The notes under the pieces are model-generated. The model worked only from the letters and a program-made list of their open reading frames with translations, ran no database searches and had not been told where the DNA came from. Source: Hylemonella gracilis str. Niagara R (GTDB lineage Bacteria > Pseudomonadota > Gammaproteobacteria > Burkholderiales > Burkholderiaceae_C). Taken from it: 64,000 bases of DNA. The position numbers were made by a program, and so were the translations under genes. How positions within the stretch are numbered: the stretch's first letter is position 1; every line of letters starts with the position of its first letter. The DNA lies in contig NZ_JEMG01000001.1 in NCBI RefSeq assembly GCF_000600295.1, forward strand, positions 3,415,800 to 3,479,799, written 5' to 3'. Positions 26,772-36,147 of the stretch are shown here, piece after piece.

Positions 26772-27887
26772 TCAGGGATAAAAAGCCAGCAACCGGTAGC
26801 CCGCCACCCGACCTTCCAGGCCGGGCGCGGCAGCGCGGTTGGCGCCACCGTTGCCGTTCTTGATCTCCATGAGCACCGTGGCCTGGAATTCACTGCCCGA
26901 GCGAATCAAGCGGCTCGTGCCCTGGGTGCGCAAGCCTTCGTCCTGTGCGGCGTTCGAACCCATGCCCAGTTCCTGCGGCAGCAGCACGCGGCGGATCAGC
27001 ACCTGGTCCTGCACATCGGTGAGCACGAGCTCCACCGCAGGCAGGGCCAGATCCACCGCAGCCTTGTTGCGCAAGGTCAGGTTGAGTTGGTAGAGCTCGT
27101 CGCGGATCTTGCTGAAGGCCGAGCCATCGATCACCACCGATTCGATCTGACGCAGCGGCTCCACCGTGCAATCGAGTTGCTCGCACATCACCTGCAACCA
27201 CGGACGCAAAGCGGGCTCACGGGCGGCGAGGCGGTCGCGCTCATGGTGGGCGACCTGCAGCAACAAGGCCATCGAAAGCACGCAGCACAGCAGGACCAAC
27301 AGGGCACGCACCGCCGGATGGCGCCAGCGCGAGCGCCGCATGAAGGACAGGGCCTGCGCATCCTCGGCGTCAGGACTGTCGGGCAACGAGGCTTGGTCAG
27401 CCTCTGCGCGAGGAGCCGCCATTGCAGCGGCTGCGTACCGCGGAGAGTGGCCGGACGGCGCGGGGAAACCGCCCACATCCAACCTTGGCGATGCGGCCGC
27501 GCGCGGCGGGGGCAGCACCTCCGGCTCCTCGGTGAAACGCGGCTCACGCCAAGCCGACGCATCGGGCGTTTCAAGCTGCAGGTCGTCCAGCGGTGCGTCG
27601 TGCCGCGCCGCCAGGTCACCGAACTCTGCCTCGACCATCTCCTCGTCCCAGCTTTTCTGGGGTGCGCTTGCCCCAAGGGCCGAACCCATTGGCGGTGTCG
27701 ACCCCACGCCAGACGGTGGTGTGGCCAGCGGCGTGGTCAGGGCAGGTGGCTCTTGCACCAGATGAACCGTCGCGTCAAACACCTGCTCGCACTGGCCGCA
27801 GCGGACCCAGCCTTGCGAGACCTTGAGTTGGTCCTGCGCGACCTTGAACATGGTCCGGCAGGAGGGGCAACGGGTGATGAGGCTCAT
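26772..27887 (-). CDS. DUF3426 protein with MJ0042 zinc ribbon
   Basis: Membrane protein of 371 aa. The N-terminal MJ0042-type zinc finger reads TRCPSCRTMFKVAQDQLKVSQGWVRC then GQCEQVFDA (two CxxC pairs). A long Pro/Ala-rich disordered linker (~45-180), one transmembrane segment at ~195-215 (VRALLVLLCCVLSMALLLQVAH) and a C-terminal extracytoplasmic DUF3426 domain (~225-371) follow. Function unknown. In many Burkholderiales it follows prmA, as here (66-base gap). Confidence 0.88.
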   Translation of the reverse strand: MSLITRCPSCRTMFKVAQDQLKVSQGWVRCGQCEQVFDATVHLVQEPPALTTPLATPPSGVGSTPPMGSALGASAPQKSWDEEMVEAEFGDLAARHDAPLDDLQLETPDASAWREPRFTEEPEVLPPPRAAASPRLDVGGFPAPSGHSPRYAAAAMAAPRAEADQASLPDSPDAEDAQALSFMRRSRWRHPAVRALLVLLCCVLSMALLLQVAHHERDRLAAREPALRPWLQVMCEQLDCTVEPLRQIESVVIDGSAFSKIRDELYQLNLTLRNKAAVDLALPAVELVLTDVQDQVLIRRVLLPQELGMGSNAAQDEGLRTQGTSRLIRSGSEFQATVLMEIKNGNGGANRAAAPGLEGRVAGYRLLAFYP

Positions 27888-27953
27888 GTCCGACCAATTG
27901 TAGAGGCGCGCCTCACCGCCCGGCCGACGACGCCTGAGGAAAACAGCAGGCGC

Positions 27954-28847
27954 TCAGAGCATCGCGGTCATCAGCACCCAGCCGTCCTCGCGGTCGGCAA
28001 CGGTGAGCGCGCTGCCCATCGGCAGATGGGGCGCGTAGGCGGCGCTGAGCTCATCCGCCTGGCGTTCAAGGATGCCCGCCAGCACCAACGTGCCACCCTC
28101 GGCGACGCGCGCGGTCAACAGCGGTGCCAGCACCTTCAGCGGGGTCGCGAGGATGTTGGCCAGCACAACCGGGTAATCGCCCCGAGCCGCGTCGGGCAGG
28201 CCCGCCCGCAAGGTCACGCCATTGGCCTCGGCGTTCAGGCGGGTGGACACCACCGCAGCCTCGTCGATGTCCAACGCGTCGATGTCGGTCGCGCCGAACT
28301 TGGCCGCCGCAATCGCCAAGATGCCCGAGCCGCAACCATAGTCCAGCACGCGCAGGCCTCGCACCGGATGCGTGGCGATCCAGCGCAGGCACATGCGCGT
28401 CGTGGGGTGCGTGCCCGTGCCGAAGGCCAGGCCCGGATCAAGCCGGATGAGCTCGCGCGCCTGCGCGGGCGGCTCGTGCCAGGTCGGCACGATCCAGAAT
28501 GTTGGCGTGATCTCGACCGGCGCGAACTGGGATTGCGTCAGACGCACCCAGTCCTGCTCCGGTACCTCGCCCACGCCCAGCAACTGGCAATCCGCGAAAA
28601 AATCCTGGGCCTGCAACAAGGCGGCCGCATCGTGCGCGGCAGCTTCGGAGGGAAACAAAGCCACGATGCGCGAGCGCTGCCAGCCCACCGCCGGCGGCGG
28701 CATGCCCGGCTCGCCGAACAGCGCCCGTTCGGCGTCGGTCTGGGCGTCGGCATCCTCCACGCTGACGCTCAAGGCGTCCAGCGCATCCAAGGCCTCGCCC
28801 AACACCTCCACGCGGTCTTCGGGACAGAGCAAGCGAAGTTCGTGCAT
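27954..28847 (-). CDS. prmA: Ribosomal protein L11 methyltransferase
   Basis: SAM-dependent enzyme (297 aa) that trimethylates ribosomal protein L11. It has the N-terminal substrate-recognition domain and a class I methyltransferase core with RVLDYGCGSGILAIAAAKFGA (SAM loop), TDIDALDIDEAAV and the VLANILATPLKVLAP motif containing NILA, which is diagnostic for PrmA. LAFGTGTHPTT precedes the core. Downstream of accC in the same orientation, separated by 153 bases that contain a dispersed repeat. Confidence 0.95.
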   Translation of the reverse strand: MHELRLLCPEDRVEVLGEALDALDALSVSVEDADAQTDAERALFGEPGMPPPAVGWQRSRIVALFPSEAAAHDAAALLQAQDFFADCQLLGVGEVPEQDWVRLTQSQFAPVEITPTFWIVPTWHEPPAQARELIRLDPGLAFGTGTHPTTRMCLRWIATHPVRGLRVLDYGCGSGILAIAAAKFGATDIDALDIDEAAVVSTRLNAEANGVTLRAGLPDAARGDYPVVLANILATPLKVLAPLLTARVAEGGTLVLAGILERQADELSAAYAPHLPMGSALTVADREDGWVLMTAML

Positions 28848-28907
28848 AGCGGGATGAAAAAAGAGGAAGAAAGGGGCAGAACGCCAACAACCCCAAGCCA
28901 GGGCTCC

Positions 28908-28932
28908 CGTGGAACCGGCTTTGCCGGGCCAC
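28908..28932 (+). repeat. Dispersed palindromic repeat, copy 1
   Basis: A 25-base sequence containing CCGGCTTTGCCGG, found again, inverted, at 59783-59807. It lies in the accC-prmA gap and is flanked by more C/G-rich symmetric sequence (28935-29000). Probably a REP-like intergenic element. Confidence 0.55.
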
Positions 28933-29000
28933 CGGGAGCGTCCCCCCTGCCACCGAAGGTTGGCGTTCAGGGGGGATGGCGCATCCGCGCCTCAGGGGGC

Positions 29001-30350
29001 TTACCTTTTATGACTACGCATCCACCCCTCCAGGTAGTGGATGTTGGTCCCGCCTTCCATGAACTTTGCATCGGCCAGAAGTTCGCGGTGCAGCGGGATG
29101 TTGGTGCTGATGCCTTCGACCAGGGTCTCGCCCAGCGCGGTCTGCATGCGGGCCATGGCCTGCGCGCGGGTGTCGCCGTGGACGATGATCTTGCCGACCA
29201 TGGAGTCGTAGTTCGGCGGCACGAAGTAGTTGGTGTAGACGTGCGAATCCACCCGCACGCCGGGCCCACCGGGCGCGTGCCACATGGTGATTCGGCCCGG
29301 CGAGGGCACGAAGGTGAAGGGGTCCTCGGCGTTGATGCGGCATTCAATGGCGTGACCGCGGATCTGGATGTCTTTCTGCGTGAAGGGCAGGTGCTCGCCC
29401 GCCGCCACCATGATCTGTGTTTTCACGATGTCGATGCCAGTGATCAGCTCCGTCACCGGATGCTCCACCTGCACGCGTGTGTTCATCTCGATGAAGTAGA
29501 ACTCGCCGTCCTGATAGAGGAACTCGAAGGTGCCCGCGCCTCGGTATCCGATCTTCTTGCAGGCGTTGACGCAGCTGGCCCCCACTTTGTCGATCAGCTT
29601 GCGGGGAATGCCGGGGGCTGGCGCTTCCTCGATGATCTTCTGGTGGCGCCGCTGCATGGAACAGTCGCGCTCGCCCAGGTAGACCGCGTTCTTGTGCTTG
29701 TCGGCCAGGATCTGGATTTCCACATGGCGAGGGTTCTCCAGGAACTTCTCCATGTAGACGGCCGGGTTGTTGAAGGCCGCCGCAGCCTCCGCCTTGGTCA
29801 TCTGCACCGCGTTGACCAGGGCGGCCTCGGTGTGCACCACGCGCATGCCGCGACCGCCACCACCGCCCGCCGCCTTGATGATGACGGGATAACCCACCGA
29901 CTTGGCGATGCGCTTGATCTGCACCGGATCGTCGGGCAGCTCGCCCTCGGAGCCGGGCACGCAAGGCACGCCCGCCTTGATCATGGCCTGCTTGGCCGAC
30001 ACCTTGTCACCCATGATGCGGATGGACTCGGGCGTGGGGCCAATGAACTGGAAGCCGCTCTTCTCGACACGCTCCGCGAAATCAGCGTTCTCGGACAGGA
30101 AGCCATAACCGGGGTGGATGGCCTCGGCATCCGTCACCTCGGCCGCCGAGATGATGGCTGGCATGCTGAGGTAGCTGTCACGCGAGGGCGCCGGGCCGAT
30201 GCAGACGGCCTCCTCGGCCAGCTTCACGTACTTGGCTTCGCGATCGGCCTCGGAATAAACCATGACGGCCTTGATGCCGAGTTCCCGGCAAGCCCGCTGG
30301 ATGCGAAGGGCGATTTCGCCGCGGTTGGCGACGAGGATTTTCTTGAACAT
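29001..30350 (-). CDS. accC: Acetyl-CoA carboxylase, biotin carboxylase subunit
   Basis: Biotin carboxylase (449 aa) charges the biotin on AccB with CO2, using ATP and bicarbonate, in the first step of fatty-acid synthesis. ATP-grasp features are seen: [14 protein letters not shown] at the N-terminus, [14 protein letters not shown] (glycine-rich loop), [31 protein letters not shown], and the catalytic [14 protein letters not shown]. Full length. It is 12 bases after accB, as in most proteobacteria. Confidence 0.97.
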   Translation of the reverse strand: MFKKILVANRGEIALRIQRACRELGIKAVMVYSEADREAKYVKLAEEAVCIGPAPSRDSYLSMPAIISAAEVTDAEAIHPGYGFLSENADFAERVEKSGFQFIGPTPESIRIMGDKVSAKQAMIKAGVPCVPGSEGELPDDPVQIKRIAKSVGYPVIIKAAGGGGGRGMRVVHTEAALVNAVQMTKAEAAAAFNNPAVYMEKFLENPRHVEIQILADKHKNAVYLGERDCSMQRRHQKIIEEAPAPGIPRKLIDKVGASCVNACKKIGYRGAGTFEFLYQDGEFYFIEMNTRVQVEHPVTELITGIDIVKTQIMVAAGEHLPFTQKDIQIRGHAIECRINAEDPFTFVPSPGRITMWHAPGGPGVRVDSHVYTNYFVPPNYDSMVGKIIVHGDTRAQAMARMQTALGETLVEGISTNIPLHRELLADAKFMEGGTNIHYLEGWMRSHKR

Positions 30351-30362
30351 GAGGCGACCGCC

Positions 30363-30818
30363 TTATTCGATGATGAACAGGGGCTGCCCGTATTCCACGG
30401 CCTGGCCGTTGTCGCAAAGCACTTGCGTCACGGTGCCGGACTTGTCGGCCTCGATCTCGTTGAGGATCTTCATGGCTTCGATGATGCACAGGGTATCGCC
30501 CTGCTTCACGGCCTGCCCCACCTCGACGAAAGACTTCGCGCCCGGCGAGGCCGAGCGATAGAAGGTGCCGACCATCGGTGCCTTGACAGTGTGTCCCGTG
30601 GACGCTGCAGGGGCTGCGGCCGGAGCTGCGGCAGGGGCGGCGGGCGCGGGAGCAGCCGCTGCGGGCGCCATCGCGACCGGGGCGGGCGCATAAGCCTGCA
30701 CCATCGCACCACCGCCCTTGACGATCCGCACCTTGCCTTCGGCCTCGGTGATTTCCAGTTCAGAGACGTTTGAATCAGACACCAGGTCGATCAGGGTCTT
30801 GAGTTTGCGCAAATCCAT
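30363..30818 (-). CDS. accB: Acetyl-CoA carboxylase, biotin carboxyl carrier protein
   Basis: BCCP of 151 aa. N-terminal helical region ([25 protein letters not shown]), a flexible Ala/Pro linker at ~45-75, then the biotinyl domain [21 protein letters not shown] with the biotinylated Lys in [15 protein letters not shown]. Cotranscribed with accC. The biotin synthase gene bioB is elsewhere in this window (57686). In several relatives aroQ lies just upstream of accB; here a 118-base gap and tlpA are found instead. Confidence 0.96.
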   Translation of the reverse strand: MDLRKLKTLIDLVSDSNVSELEITEAEGKVRIVKGGGAMVQAYAPAPVAMAPAAAAPAPAAPAAAPAAAPAASTGHTVKAPMVGTFYRSASPGAKSFVEVGQAVKQGDTLCIIEAMKILNEIEADKSGTVTQVLCDNGQAVEYGQPLFIIE

Positions 30819-30936
30819 GAAAACTCCAACAACGTGATTGATATTGCCTCAATCTGACCGCACCGCATTGACAACTTGCCAACAACGGGCGCTAAAGGCA
30901 ATGGAAAAAGGGGCCATTTTTGGCGAAGGCGGGACT

Positions 30937-31470
30937 CTACCCGAGTTCCCGCCACTGCGCCAGATCGGCTTCGGACAACTTACCGATTTTACGATTCAAA
31001 ATTGCGCCATCTGCACCGACCAGCACCGTAAATGGCAATCCGCCGGTCTGATTGCCGAATTGCTTGCTCAGATTCAAGCCGTCCATGCCGGACAAAACCA
31101 CGGGAAAGTCGAGCGGCAAGCGCTGCAGGAAGTTTTGGACTGGCGCCAGTCTATCCACGGCGATACCGACAATTTGCCACCCATAGGCAGCATTTTGACG
31201 ATGGAAAGCATTCAACAAGGGCAACTCCTCCACACAGGGAGGGCACCAGGTAGCCCAAAAGTTGATGAGCAGTGGTTTACCCCGCAGACGACCCAAATCC
31301 AGGCGCCCGCCCTGAGGGGTGTCCAGCGTGAGGCCCCAGAACTGGGCCATGACCTCCGCTCCGGCATCGGCCGACAGGGTTTGGGGCCTCAAGCGCCACC
31401 AGGCCCAGGTGGCCCCCGCCCCAGCGGCGGCCAACCCCGCCCCAGCGTAAAGAAGATGCCTGCGTTCCAT
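30937..31470 (-). CDS. TlpA-family thiol:disulfide protein
   Basis: Thioredoxin-like protein of 177 aa, anchored or exported through an N-terminal hydrophobic segment (~6-23). The active site is WATWCPPC in LLINFWATWCPPCVEELPLL. The later IVGIAVDRLAPVQNFLQRLPLDFPVVL and GLPFTVLVG (cis-Pro) complete the fold. It likely reduces periplasmic disulfides, e.g. in cytochrome maturation. The ATG at 31470 follows GAGGTGAAC at good spacing; a GTG six bases upstream is rejected. Confidence 0.9.
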   Translation of the reverse strand: MERRHLLYAGAGLAAAGAGATWAWWRLRPQTLSADAGAEVMAQFWGLTLDTPQGGRLDLGRLRGKPLLINFWATWCPPCVEELPLLNAFHRQNAAYGWQIVGIAVDRLAPVQNFLQRLPLDFPVVLSGMDGLNLSKQFGNQTGGLPFTVLVGADGAILNRKIGKLSEADLAQWRELG

Positions 31471-31482
31471 GTTCACCTCATC

Positions 31483-32106
31483 TCACAGTTCAGCGTTTCC
31501 AAGCTCCGAGGCCAGCACCAACTCGCGCAGCGCCTGCAGAGGACCACGCGGGGGGCGTCCGCGGGCATCGGGCAGCAGGGCCCCGCGCAGATCATCCAGG
31601 TCATTGACGCGCAAGTGCACGCCGACCACCGATTCGCCGCTGAGCTCGCCCAACTCACGACAGGGCGCATGCAGGCTCAGCACATCCACGGCTTTGTTGT
31701 GCCGCAAGCCGCTCGCGCTGCGCGTCTCGTAGGGCAGACCCCGGTCGATCAAGGCGATCTCGGCTGCCTTGCCGTCTTCACAAAACAGGTCCAGATGCAC
31801 GTCCGACCAGCGCGTTGCCGTGCCGCGCCAGACCGCGCCCGTCAGATGGGGTTGAAAATCGACCAGGCGCTCCATCCACGCCAGGGCCAAACGCCGCAGG
31901 GCCAGCAGCTCACGCGGCTGGGTGTCCGCGCAGAACACGGCGATGTAGTCGCGCACCGCGTCTTCCAGCATGTCGTTGTCCGGCAGGGACGTGCGTTGGG
32001 GCAAGCCCAAGGCCTTCACGGCGCGGTGCTTGGCCGGACCGTACTCCAACCCCTCTTCCACCACCAAACGCGCGGCAGCGGCCGCGATTTCATCTTGAGC
32101 ATGCAT
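31483..32106 (-). CDS. Uncharacterised protein of Burkholderiales
   Basis: Protein of 207 aa that I cannot assign to a function. It starts MHAQDEIAAAAARLVVEEGLEYG and contains AVWRGTATRWSDVHLDLFCED, which vaguely recalls nucleotidyltransferase folds without a clear GSx10DxD motif. No signal or membrane segment, so cytoplasmic. The ATG at 32106 is preferred over an upstream frame extension to 32187. It ends 12 bases before tlpA on the same strand, so the two are probably cotranscribed. Confidence 0.7.
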   Translation of the reverse strand: MHAQDEIAAAAARLVVEEGLEYGPAKHRAVKALGLPQRTSLPDNDMLEDAVRDYIAVFCADTQPRELLALRRLALAWMERLVDFQPHLTGAVWRGTATRWSDVHLDLFCEDGKAAEIALIDRGLPYETRSASGLRHNKAVDVLSLHAPCRELGELSGESVVGVHLRVNDLDDLRGALLPDARGRPPRGPLQALRELVLASELGNAEL

Positions 32107-32196
32107 GGCGCGGATTGTCCACCCTGTCCGTTCGGCCTTGTCCTTGTGCGGACAAGGCCAGCGCGGAGGCACCGGCACGCACCCCAAGCCCGGGAT

Positions 32197-33330
32197 TCAA
32201 CGCGGCAACCACCCCAGTTCGCGCGCGTGCAGGCTTTGCACGTAGAGGCGATCCACGGTCTCGGTGATGCTGGTGGTCTCAGGATAGCTGCCACTGGGGT
32301 CTTGCAAATCAGCCACCACCTGACCAGCCTCATCGAAGGCAAAGACATGGCCGTAGGCTTTGGGGATAGGCCAGAGCGCACGCGGCAGCCGCAAGGTCAG
32401 GCTGCGCAGCCAGGGCTTGGATGCCAGTTGGTCGACCTTGGGATTGCGCGGCTTGACCAGGCCCACCCAGATGCGGCCATCCAGACCGCGCATGAGGTTG
32501 TCAGGGTAACCAGGCAGGTTGTCGAACAACACCTGGGCTACAGCGCTGGCTGGCGTGCCGCCAGCTTTCGCCAGCGGGGCCAGATCCAGCGCATGCGCCG
32601 TCACGGCCACTTTCCAGATGCGGTACTGGCCAGTTTCGTTCACGTAGAGGCTGCGTTCGTCCGCGCTCAGCGCCACGCCGTTGGCGAAGCTCAGGCCCTG
32701 CGCCACGACGCGCGTGGTCTTGCTGGCCGGGTCGTATTCCAGCACACGGCCCGTGGCGGCCTGCTCCAGGATGTCCAGCACGCTGGCCTCGAAGGTGCCG
32801 CCCCAGTCGCGCGCTGCGAAGCGCATGGACGCATCGCTGAAATAGACCTTGCCGCTCTTCTTCGCCACCACCACGGCATTGGCGTAACGGATGGGGGCAT
32901 CGTCCGCCCGGTCGGTCAACAGCGTGACCCGGCCGTTGGACGCGATGGACAGCAGGCCTCGCATGGCGTCGGCGGCAATCAGGTGGCCAGCGGCGTCGAA
33001 GTCGAAGCCAAGCACGCGCCCGCCTGTGCTCGCGTGCACCTGCTGCCGGCCACCGTCCGGGTCCATGCGCAGGATCTTGCCGCTGACCACCGCGACGTAA
33101 AGCTGACCGTCCGGGCCGATCAACACGTGCTCGGGACCCTCCTCCCCATGCAGATCGATCTTGCGCAGGTCGGCCAGCCGCGTGTTCACGGCATGCGGGC
33201 CCGCATAGCCCAGGTCTGCAGCAGGCTGCCAGGCCCGGGGCTGGATGGGCACCGGCCAGAACATCAGATAGAGCACGGCCAAGCCGAGCAGCAGCACCAG
33301 GATCAGGGCCGTCTTGCGCAATGTCTTCAT
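32197..33330 (-). CDS. SMP-30/strictosidine-synthase-like beta-propeller, membrane-anchored
   Basis: Protein of 377 aa with an N-terminal transmembrane anchor (ALILVLLLGLAVLYLMFWPVP) and a six-bladed propeller outside the membrane. Repeated blade motifs include EGPEHVLIGPDGQLYVAVVSGKILRMDPDG, GLSFANGVALSADERSLYVNET and GYPDNLMRGLDGRIWVGLV, the last being the strictosidine-synthase-like signature. Such proteins often hydrolyse lactones or esters. The substrate is unknown. It lies 47 bases after the PAQR gene on the same strand. Confidence 0.83.
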   Translation of the reverse strand: MKTLRKTALILVLLLGLAVLYLMFWPVPIQPRAWQPAADLGYAGPHAVNTRLADLRKIDLHGEEGPEHVLIGPDGQLYVAVVSGKILRMDPDGGRQQVHASTGGRVLGFDFDAAGHLIAADAMRGLLSIASNGRVTLLTDRADDAPIRYANAVVVAKKSGKVYFSDASMRFAARDWGGTFEASVLDILEQAATGRVLEYDPASKTTRVVAQGLSFANGVALSADERSLYVNETGQYRIWKVAVTAHALDLAPLAKAGGTPASAVAQVLFDNLPGYPDNLMRGLDGRIWVGLVKPRNPKVDQLASKPWLRSLTLRLPRALWPIPKAYGHVFAFDEAGQVVADLQDPSGSYPETTSITETVDRLYVQSLHARELGWLPR

Positions 33331-33376
33331 GGATGCTCCGACCTTGTTCGGCGGTTTGACCTTGGAGGTCCTGGCA

Positions 33377-34072
33377 TCAGCGCGCGTGCCACAGCACCGC
33401 GAAAAAGTGGCAGGCGGTGCCGGCCAGCACGAAGAGGTGCCAGATGAAATGGGCGTATCGCACCCGGTTGTCGAGCGCGAAGAACACCACGCCCAAGGTG
33501 TAGGCCAGCCCCCCCGCCACCAACCACGCCAAGCCGGCCGTCGACACGCGCTCGAACATGGGCACGGCGGCGACCAGCACCAGCCAGCCCATCAGCAGGT
33601 ACAGGCCGGTGGAGAGCCACTGACTGGAAAGCCAATTGCCGGCCTTCAGGATCACGCCGAAGACAGCCAGGCCCCACACCATGCCGAACAGGCTCCAGCC
33701 CCAGGCGCCGCCTAATACGCCCAAGGTGAAGGGGGTATAGCTGCCCGCGATGAAGAGGTAGATGGAGCCATGGTCCAGGCGCACGAACACCTGCTTGGCC
33801 CGCCCTTCGGGCAAGGCGTGGTAGAGCGCCGAGATGCTGTAGAGCAGCAGCATGGTGGCCGCGAAGATGGTCACACCGACGACATCGGCCGCCGTGCCTT
33901 CCAGACTCGCGTGGACGATGAGCACCGGCATGGCGGCGAGCGCGGCCAGGGCACCGATGCCATGGCTGATGCTGTTGGCGATCTCCTCGCCGCGGGTTTG
34001 AGAACGCAGGGTGCCGGTGGACGGCGCCAAGGATGCGGCAAGAGCAGGTGCGGTGGCGGAAACAGCGGTCAT
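33377..34072 (-). CDS. Hemolysin III / PAQR-family membrane protein
   Basis: Seven-helix membrane protein of 231 aa in the YqfA/hemolysin III branch of the PAQR family. The putative zinc-site motifs are present: ANSISHGIG near the N-terminus, SISALYHALP, RLDHGSIYLFIAGSYTPF, and the final HFIWHLFVLAGTACHFFAV with paired His. Despite the name, most members are not shown to be toxins; some are linked to lipid or ceramidase-like hydrolysis. The ATG at 34072 (MTAVSA) is chosen; a longer frame reaches 34111. Confidence 0.87.
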   Translation of the reverse strand: MTAVSATAPALAASLAPSTGTLRSQTRGEEIANSISHGIGALAALAAMPVLIVHASLEGTAADVVGVTIFAATMLLLYSISALYHALPEGRAKQVFVRLDHGSIYLFIAGSYTPFTLGVLGGAWGWSLFGMVWGLAVFGVILKAGNWLSSQWLSTGLYLLMGWLVLVAAVPMFERVSTAGLAWLVAGGLAYTLGVVFFALDNRVRYAHFIWHLFVLAGTACHFFAVLWHAR

Positions 34073-34237
34073 GGATCGTCTTGTCGATGTGGGGCGGCCA
34101 TCATAGGACAAGGAAAATGCCCTTCCCCTGCTCGGAGCCAGTACGTGTACAAGGGGGATGCGCCCATGCGCCTACCAGAGCAGGCGACGCCGAGCCGGGG
34201 AAAGCACAGCAACGCAAACGGCGTTACCGCTGCGGGC
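34073..34237. other. Gap with no recognised feature
   Basis: A gap of 165 bases between two minus-strand genes. I see no gene or clear terminator; it presumably holds the PAQR promoter. Confidence 0.3.
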
Positions 34238-34540
34238 TCAGGCCCGCGTGTCGAGCAAGGAGCCCAGAACGTCGTCCTGCGTCTGGATGGACTTGAGGTT
34301 CGCCTTGAAGGCATAAGTGGCCGACATCTGCTCCACCACCTCAGCCTCCAGCGCCACGCCCTCCTGCTCGGCCTTGCCCACACTGGCGCGTGTGCCGCTC
34401 AGATCGGGCAGATCAGCCTGTGTGACGGTCTGCCGCCTGAACCCATTCGTGTTCAGATTGGCCACGTTGTGCGCCGCGCTGTCCAGCCGCAGCTGCGCGG
34501 CCTGTAGACCCGAAATGCCTATGGAAGAAAGACTGGCCAT
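34238..34540 (-). CDS. Short flagellar basal-body-rod-like protein (orphan)
   Basis: Protein of 100 aa with the N-terminal rod-protein motif SSIGISGLQAAQLRLDSAAHNVANLNTNGFRRQTV (NVAN-TxGF) and a C-terminal EVVEQMSATYAFKANLKSIQTQDDVLGSLLDTRA typical of the C-terminal helix of FlgB/C/F/G proteins. The whole middle of a normal rod protein is missing. No other flagellar gene is nearby. It may be an ancestral-type mini-rod protein; similar short orphans occur in related genomes. Confidence 0.82.
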   Translation of the reverse strand: MASLSSIGISGLQAAQLRLDSAAHNVANLNTNGFRRQTVTQADLPDLSGTRASVGKAEQEGVALEAEVVEQMSATYAFKANLKSIQTQDDVLGSLLDTRA

Positions 34541-34643
34541 GATGTATGTGCTCCACGCAATGCGCAGCTGGATTCTGCGCTTTTAACCCAGACCAGCGGT
34601 AACGGAAAGTAACAAGAACCGGCGTAAGCTAGCATCGCACCCC

Positions 34644-36083
34644 ATGCATATTCACATACTGGGCATCTGCGGCACCTTCATGGGCGGCGTCGCCGCCCTG
34701 GCCCGTGAAGCGGGCCACAAAGTCACCGGCTGCGACAGCGGCGTCTACCCGCCCATGAGTGACCAGCTCCGCGCCCTGGGCATCGACCTGATCGAAGGCT
34801 ACGGTACGGACCAGATGGCGCTGAAACCGGATGTTTACGTCATTGGCAACGTGGTGAGCCGTGCCCGCGCTACGGACGGCACACCGAAGTTTCCGCTGAT
34901 GGAGGCTATCCTCGACAGCGGTGCACCCTACACCAGCGGCCCGCAGTGGCTGGCGGAAAACGTGCTGCAAGGCCGTCATGTACTGGCCGTCGCGGGCACG
35001 CACGGCAAGACGACGACGACGAGCATGCTGGCCTGGATACTTGAACACGCAGGCCTGCAGCCCGGATTTTTGGTCGGGGGTGTTCCTCTCAATTTCGGAA
35101 TCTCCGCAAGGCTTGGTGGCATATCGAGCAGAGACAAGGCTGGCGAGACGGCCGTGCCCGAACACCACCGCCCCCTCTTCGTCATCGAAGCCGACGAATA
35201 CGACACGGCCTTCTTCGACAAGCGCAGCAAGTTCGTCCACTACCGCCCGCGCACAGCCATCCTGAACAACCTGGAATTCGACCACGCCGACATCTTCGAT
35301 GACCTGGCCGCCATCGAGCGCCAGTTCCACCACCTCGTGCGCACCGTGCCCGCCAGCGGACGCGTGGTGTACAACGGTCTGGAGGAAAGCCTGGCCCGGG
35401 TACTGCACCAAGGTTGCTGGAGCGAACAGCGCAGCTTCGGCGCGGCCAGTTGCGACTTCCAGGCCCAGGGCGAACCGCAGGATTTCGAAGTGCTGCGGCA
35501 CGGCATGTCCGTCGCCCGCGTGCAGTGGAACGTGGGTGGCGTGCACAACCAATTGAACGCACTCGCGGCCATCGCCGCGGCCGAGCATGTGGGCGTCACA
35601 CCTGCCCAGGCCGCGCTGGCCCTGCGCGAATTCCAGAACGTCAAGCGCCGCATGGAGGTGCGTGGTGTCGTGCACCACGAAGGGGGCGGCATCACCGTCT
35701 ACGACGACTTCGCCCACCATCCCACGGCCATCCGTACCACGGTCGACGGCCTGCGCAGGCAAGTGGGACAGGCCCGCATCCTGGCCGTCTTCGAGCCCCG
35801 CAGCAACACCATGAAGCTCGGCACGATGAAGGCCCAACTGCCCTGGAGCCTGGAAGATGCGGACCTCGCCTTCTGCCACGGCGGCGGCCTGGGCTGGGAC
35901 GCGCGCGAAGCACTGGCGCCCATGGGCGCGCGCGCGCAGGTGGCGGACAGCATCGATGAACTGGTGCGCCAGGTCATCACGGCGGCGCGACCCGGTGATC
36001 ACATCCTTTGCATGAGCAATGGCGGGTTCGGCGGCGTGCACCAGAAGCTGCTGGAAGCCCTGGCCACACCGGTCATCGCATGA
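34644..36083 (+). CDS. mpl: UDP-MurNAc:L-alanyl-gamma-D-glutamyl-meso-DAP ligase
   Basis: Cell-wall recycling ligase (479 aa) that reattaches recovered tripeptide to UDP-MurNAc. Mur-ligase features are seen: the N-terminal MHIHILGICGTFMGG, the ATP loop VAGTHGKTTTTSMLAWILE, FVIEADEYDTAFFDKRSKF, LEFDHADIF and GITVYDDFAHHPTAI, and the late AVFEPRSNTMKLG. The last 69 bases are involved in a 68-bp tandem duplication whose junction recreates the stop codon, so the protein is unaffected. Functionally linked to ampD (19232), another recycling enzyme in the window. Confidence 0.95.
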   Translation: MHIHILGICGTFMGGVAALAREAGHKVTGCDSGVYPPMSDQLRALGIDLIEGYGTDQMALKPDVYVIGNVVSRARATDGTPKFPLMEAILDSGAPYTSGPQWLAENVLQGRHVLAVAGTHGKTTTTSMLAWILEHAGLQPGFLVGGVPLNFGISARLGGISSRDKAGETAVPEHHRPLFVIEADEYDTAFFDKRSKFVHYRPRTAILNNLEFDHADIFDDLAAIERQFHHLVRTVPASGRVVYNGLEESLARVLHQGCWSEQRSFGAASCDFQAQGEPQDFEVLRHGMSVARVQWNVGGVHNQLNALAAIAAAEHVGVTPAQAALALREFQNVKRRMEVRGVVHHEGGGITVYDDFAHHPTAIRTTVDGLRRQVGQARILAVFEPRSNTMKLGTMKAQLPWSLEDADLAFCHGGGLGWDAREALAPMGARAQVADSIDELVRQVITAARPGDHILCMSNGGFGGVHQKLLEALATPVIA

Positions 36084-36147
36084 GCAATGGCGGGTTCGGC
36101 GGCGTGCACCAGAAGCTGCTGGAAGCCCTGGCCACACCGGTCATCGC
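36010..36147 (+). repeat. 68-bp tandem duplication at the 3' end of mpl
   Basis: Two identical 68-base units (36010-36077 and 36078-36145) plus two more matching bases. They cover the last ~22 mpl codons. The second unit lies after the stop and by itself reads as a 23-codon frame from 36080 repeating the Mpl C-terminus. Either recent slippage or an assembly error. Confidence 0.95.

Noticed and set aside
26760-30773. A 1337-codon open frame on the plus strand
   Set aside because: It runs antisense across DUF3426, prmA and accC/accB, which are certain genes. Its composition (His, Gly, Arg, Gln rich) is that of an antisense shadow in high-GC DNA.
30838-33447. An 869-codon open frame on the plus strand
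   Set aside because: Antisense to tlpA, the uncharacterised gene and the SMP-30-like gene, with no recognisable domain.
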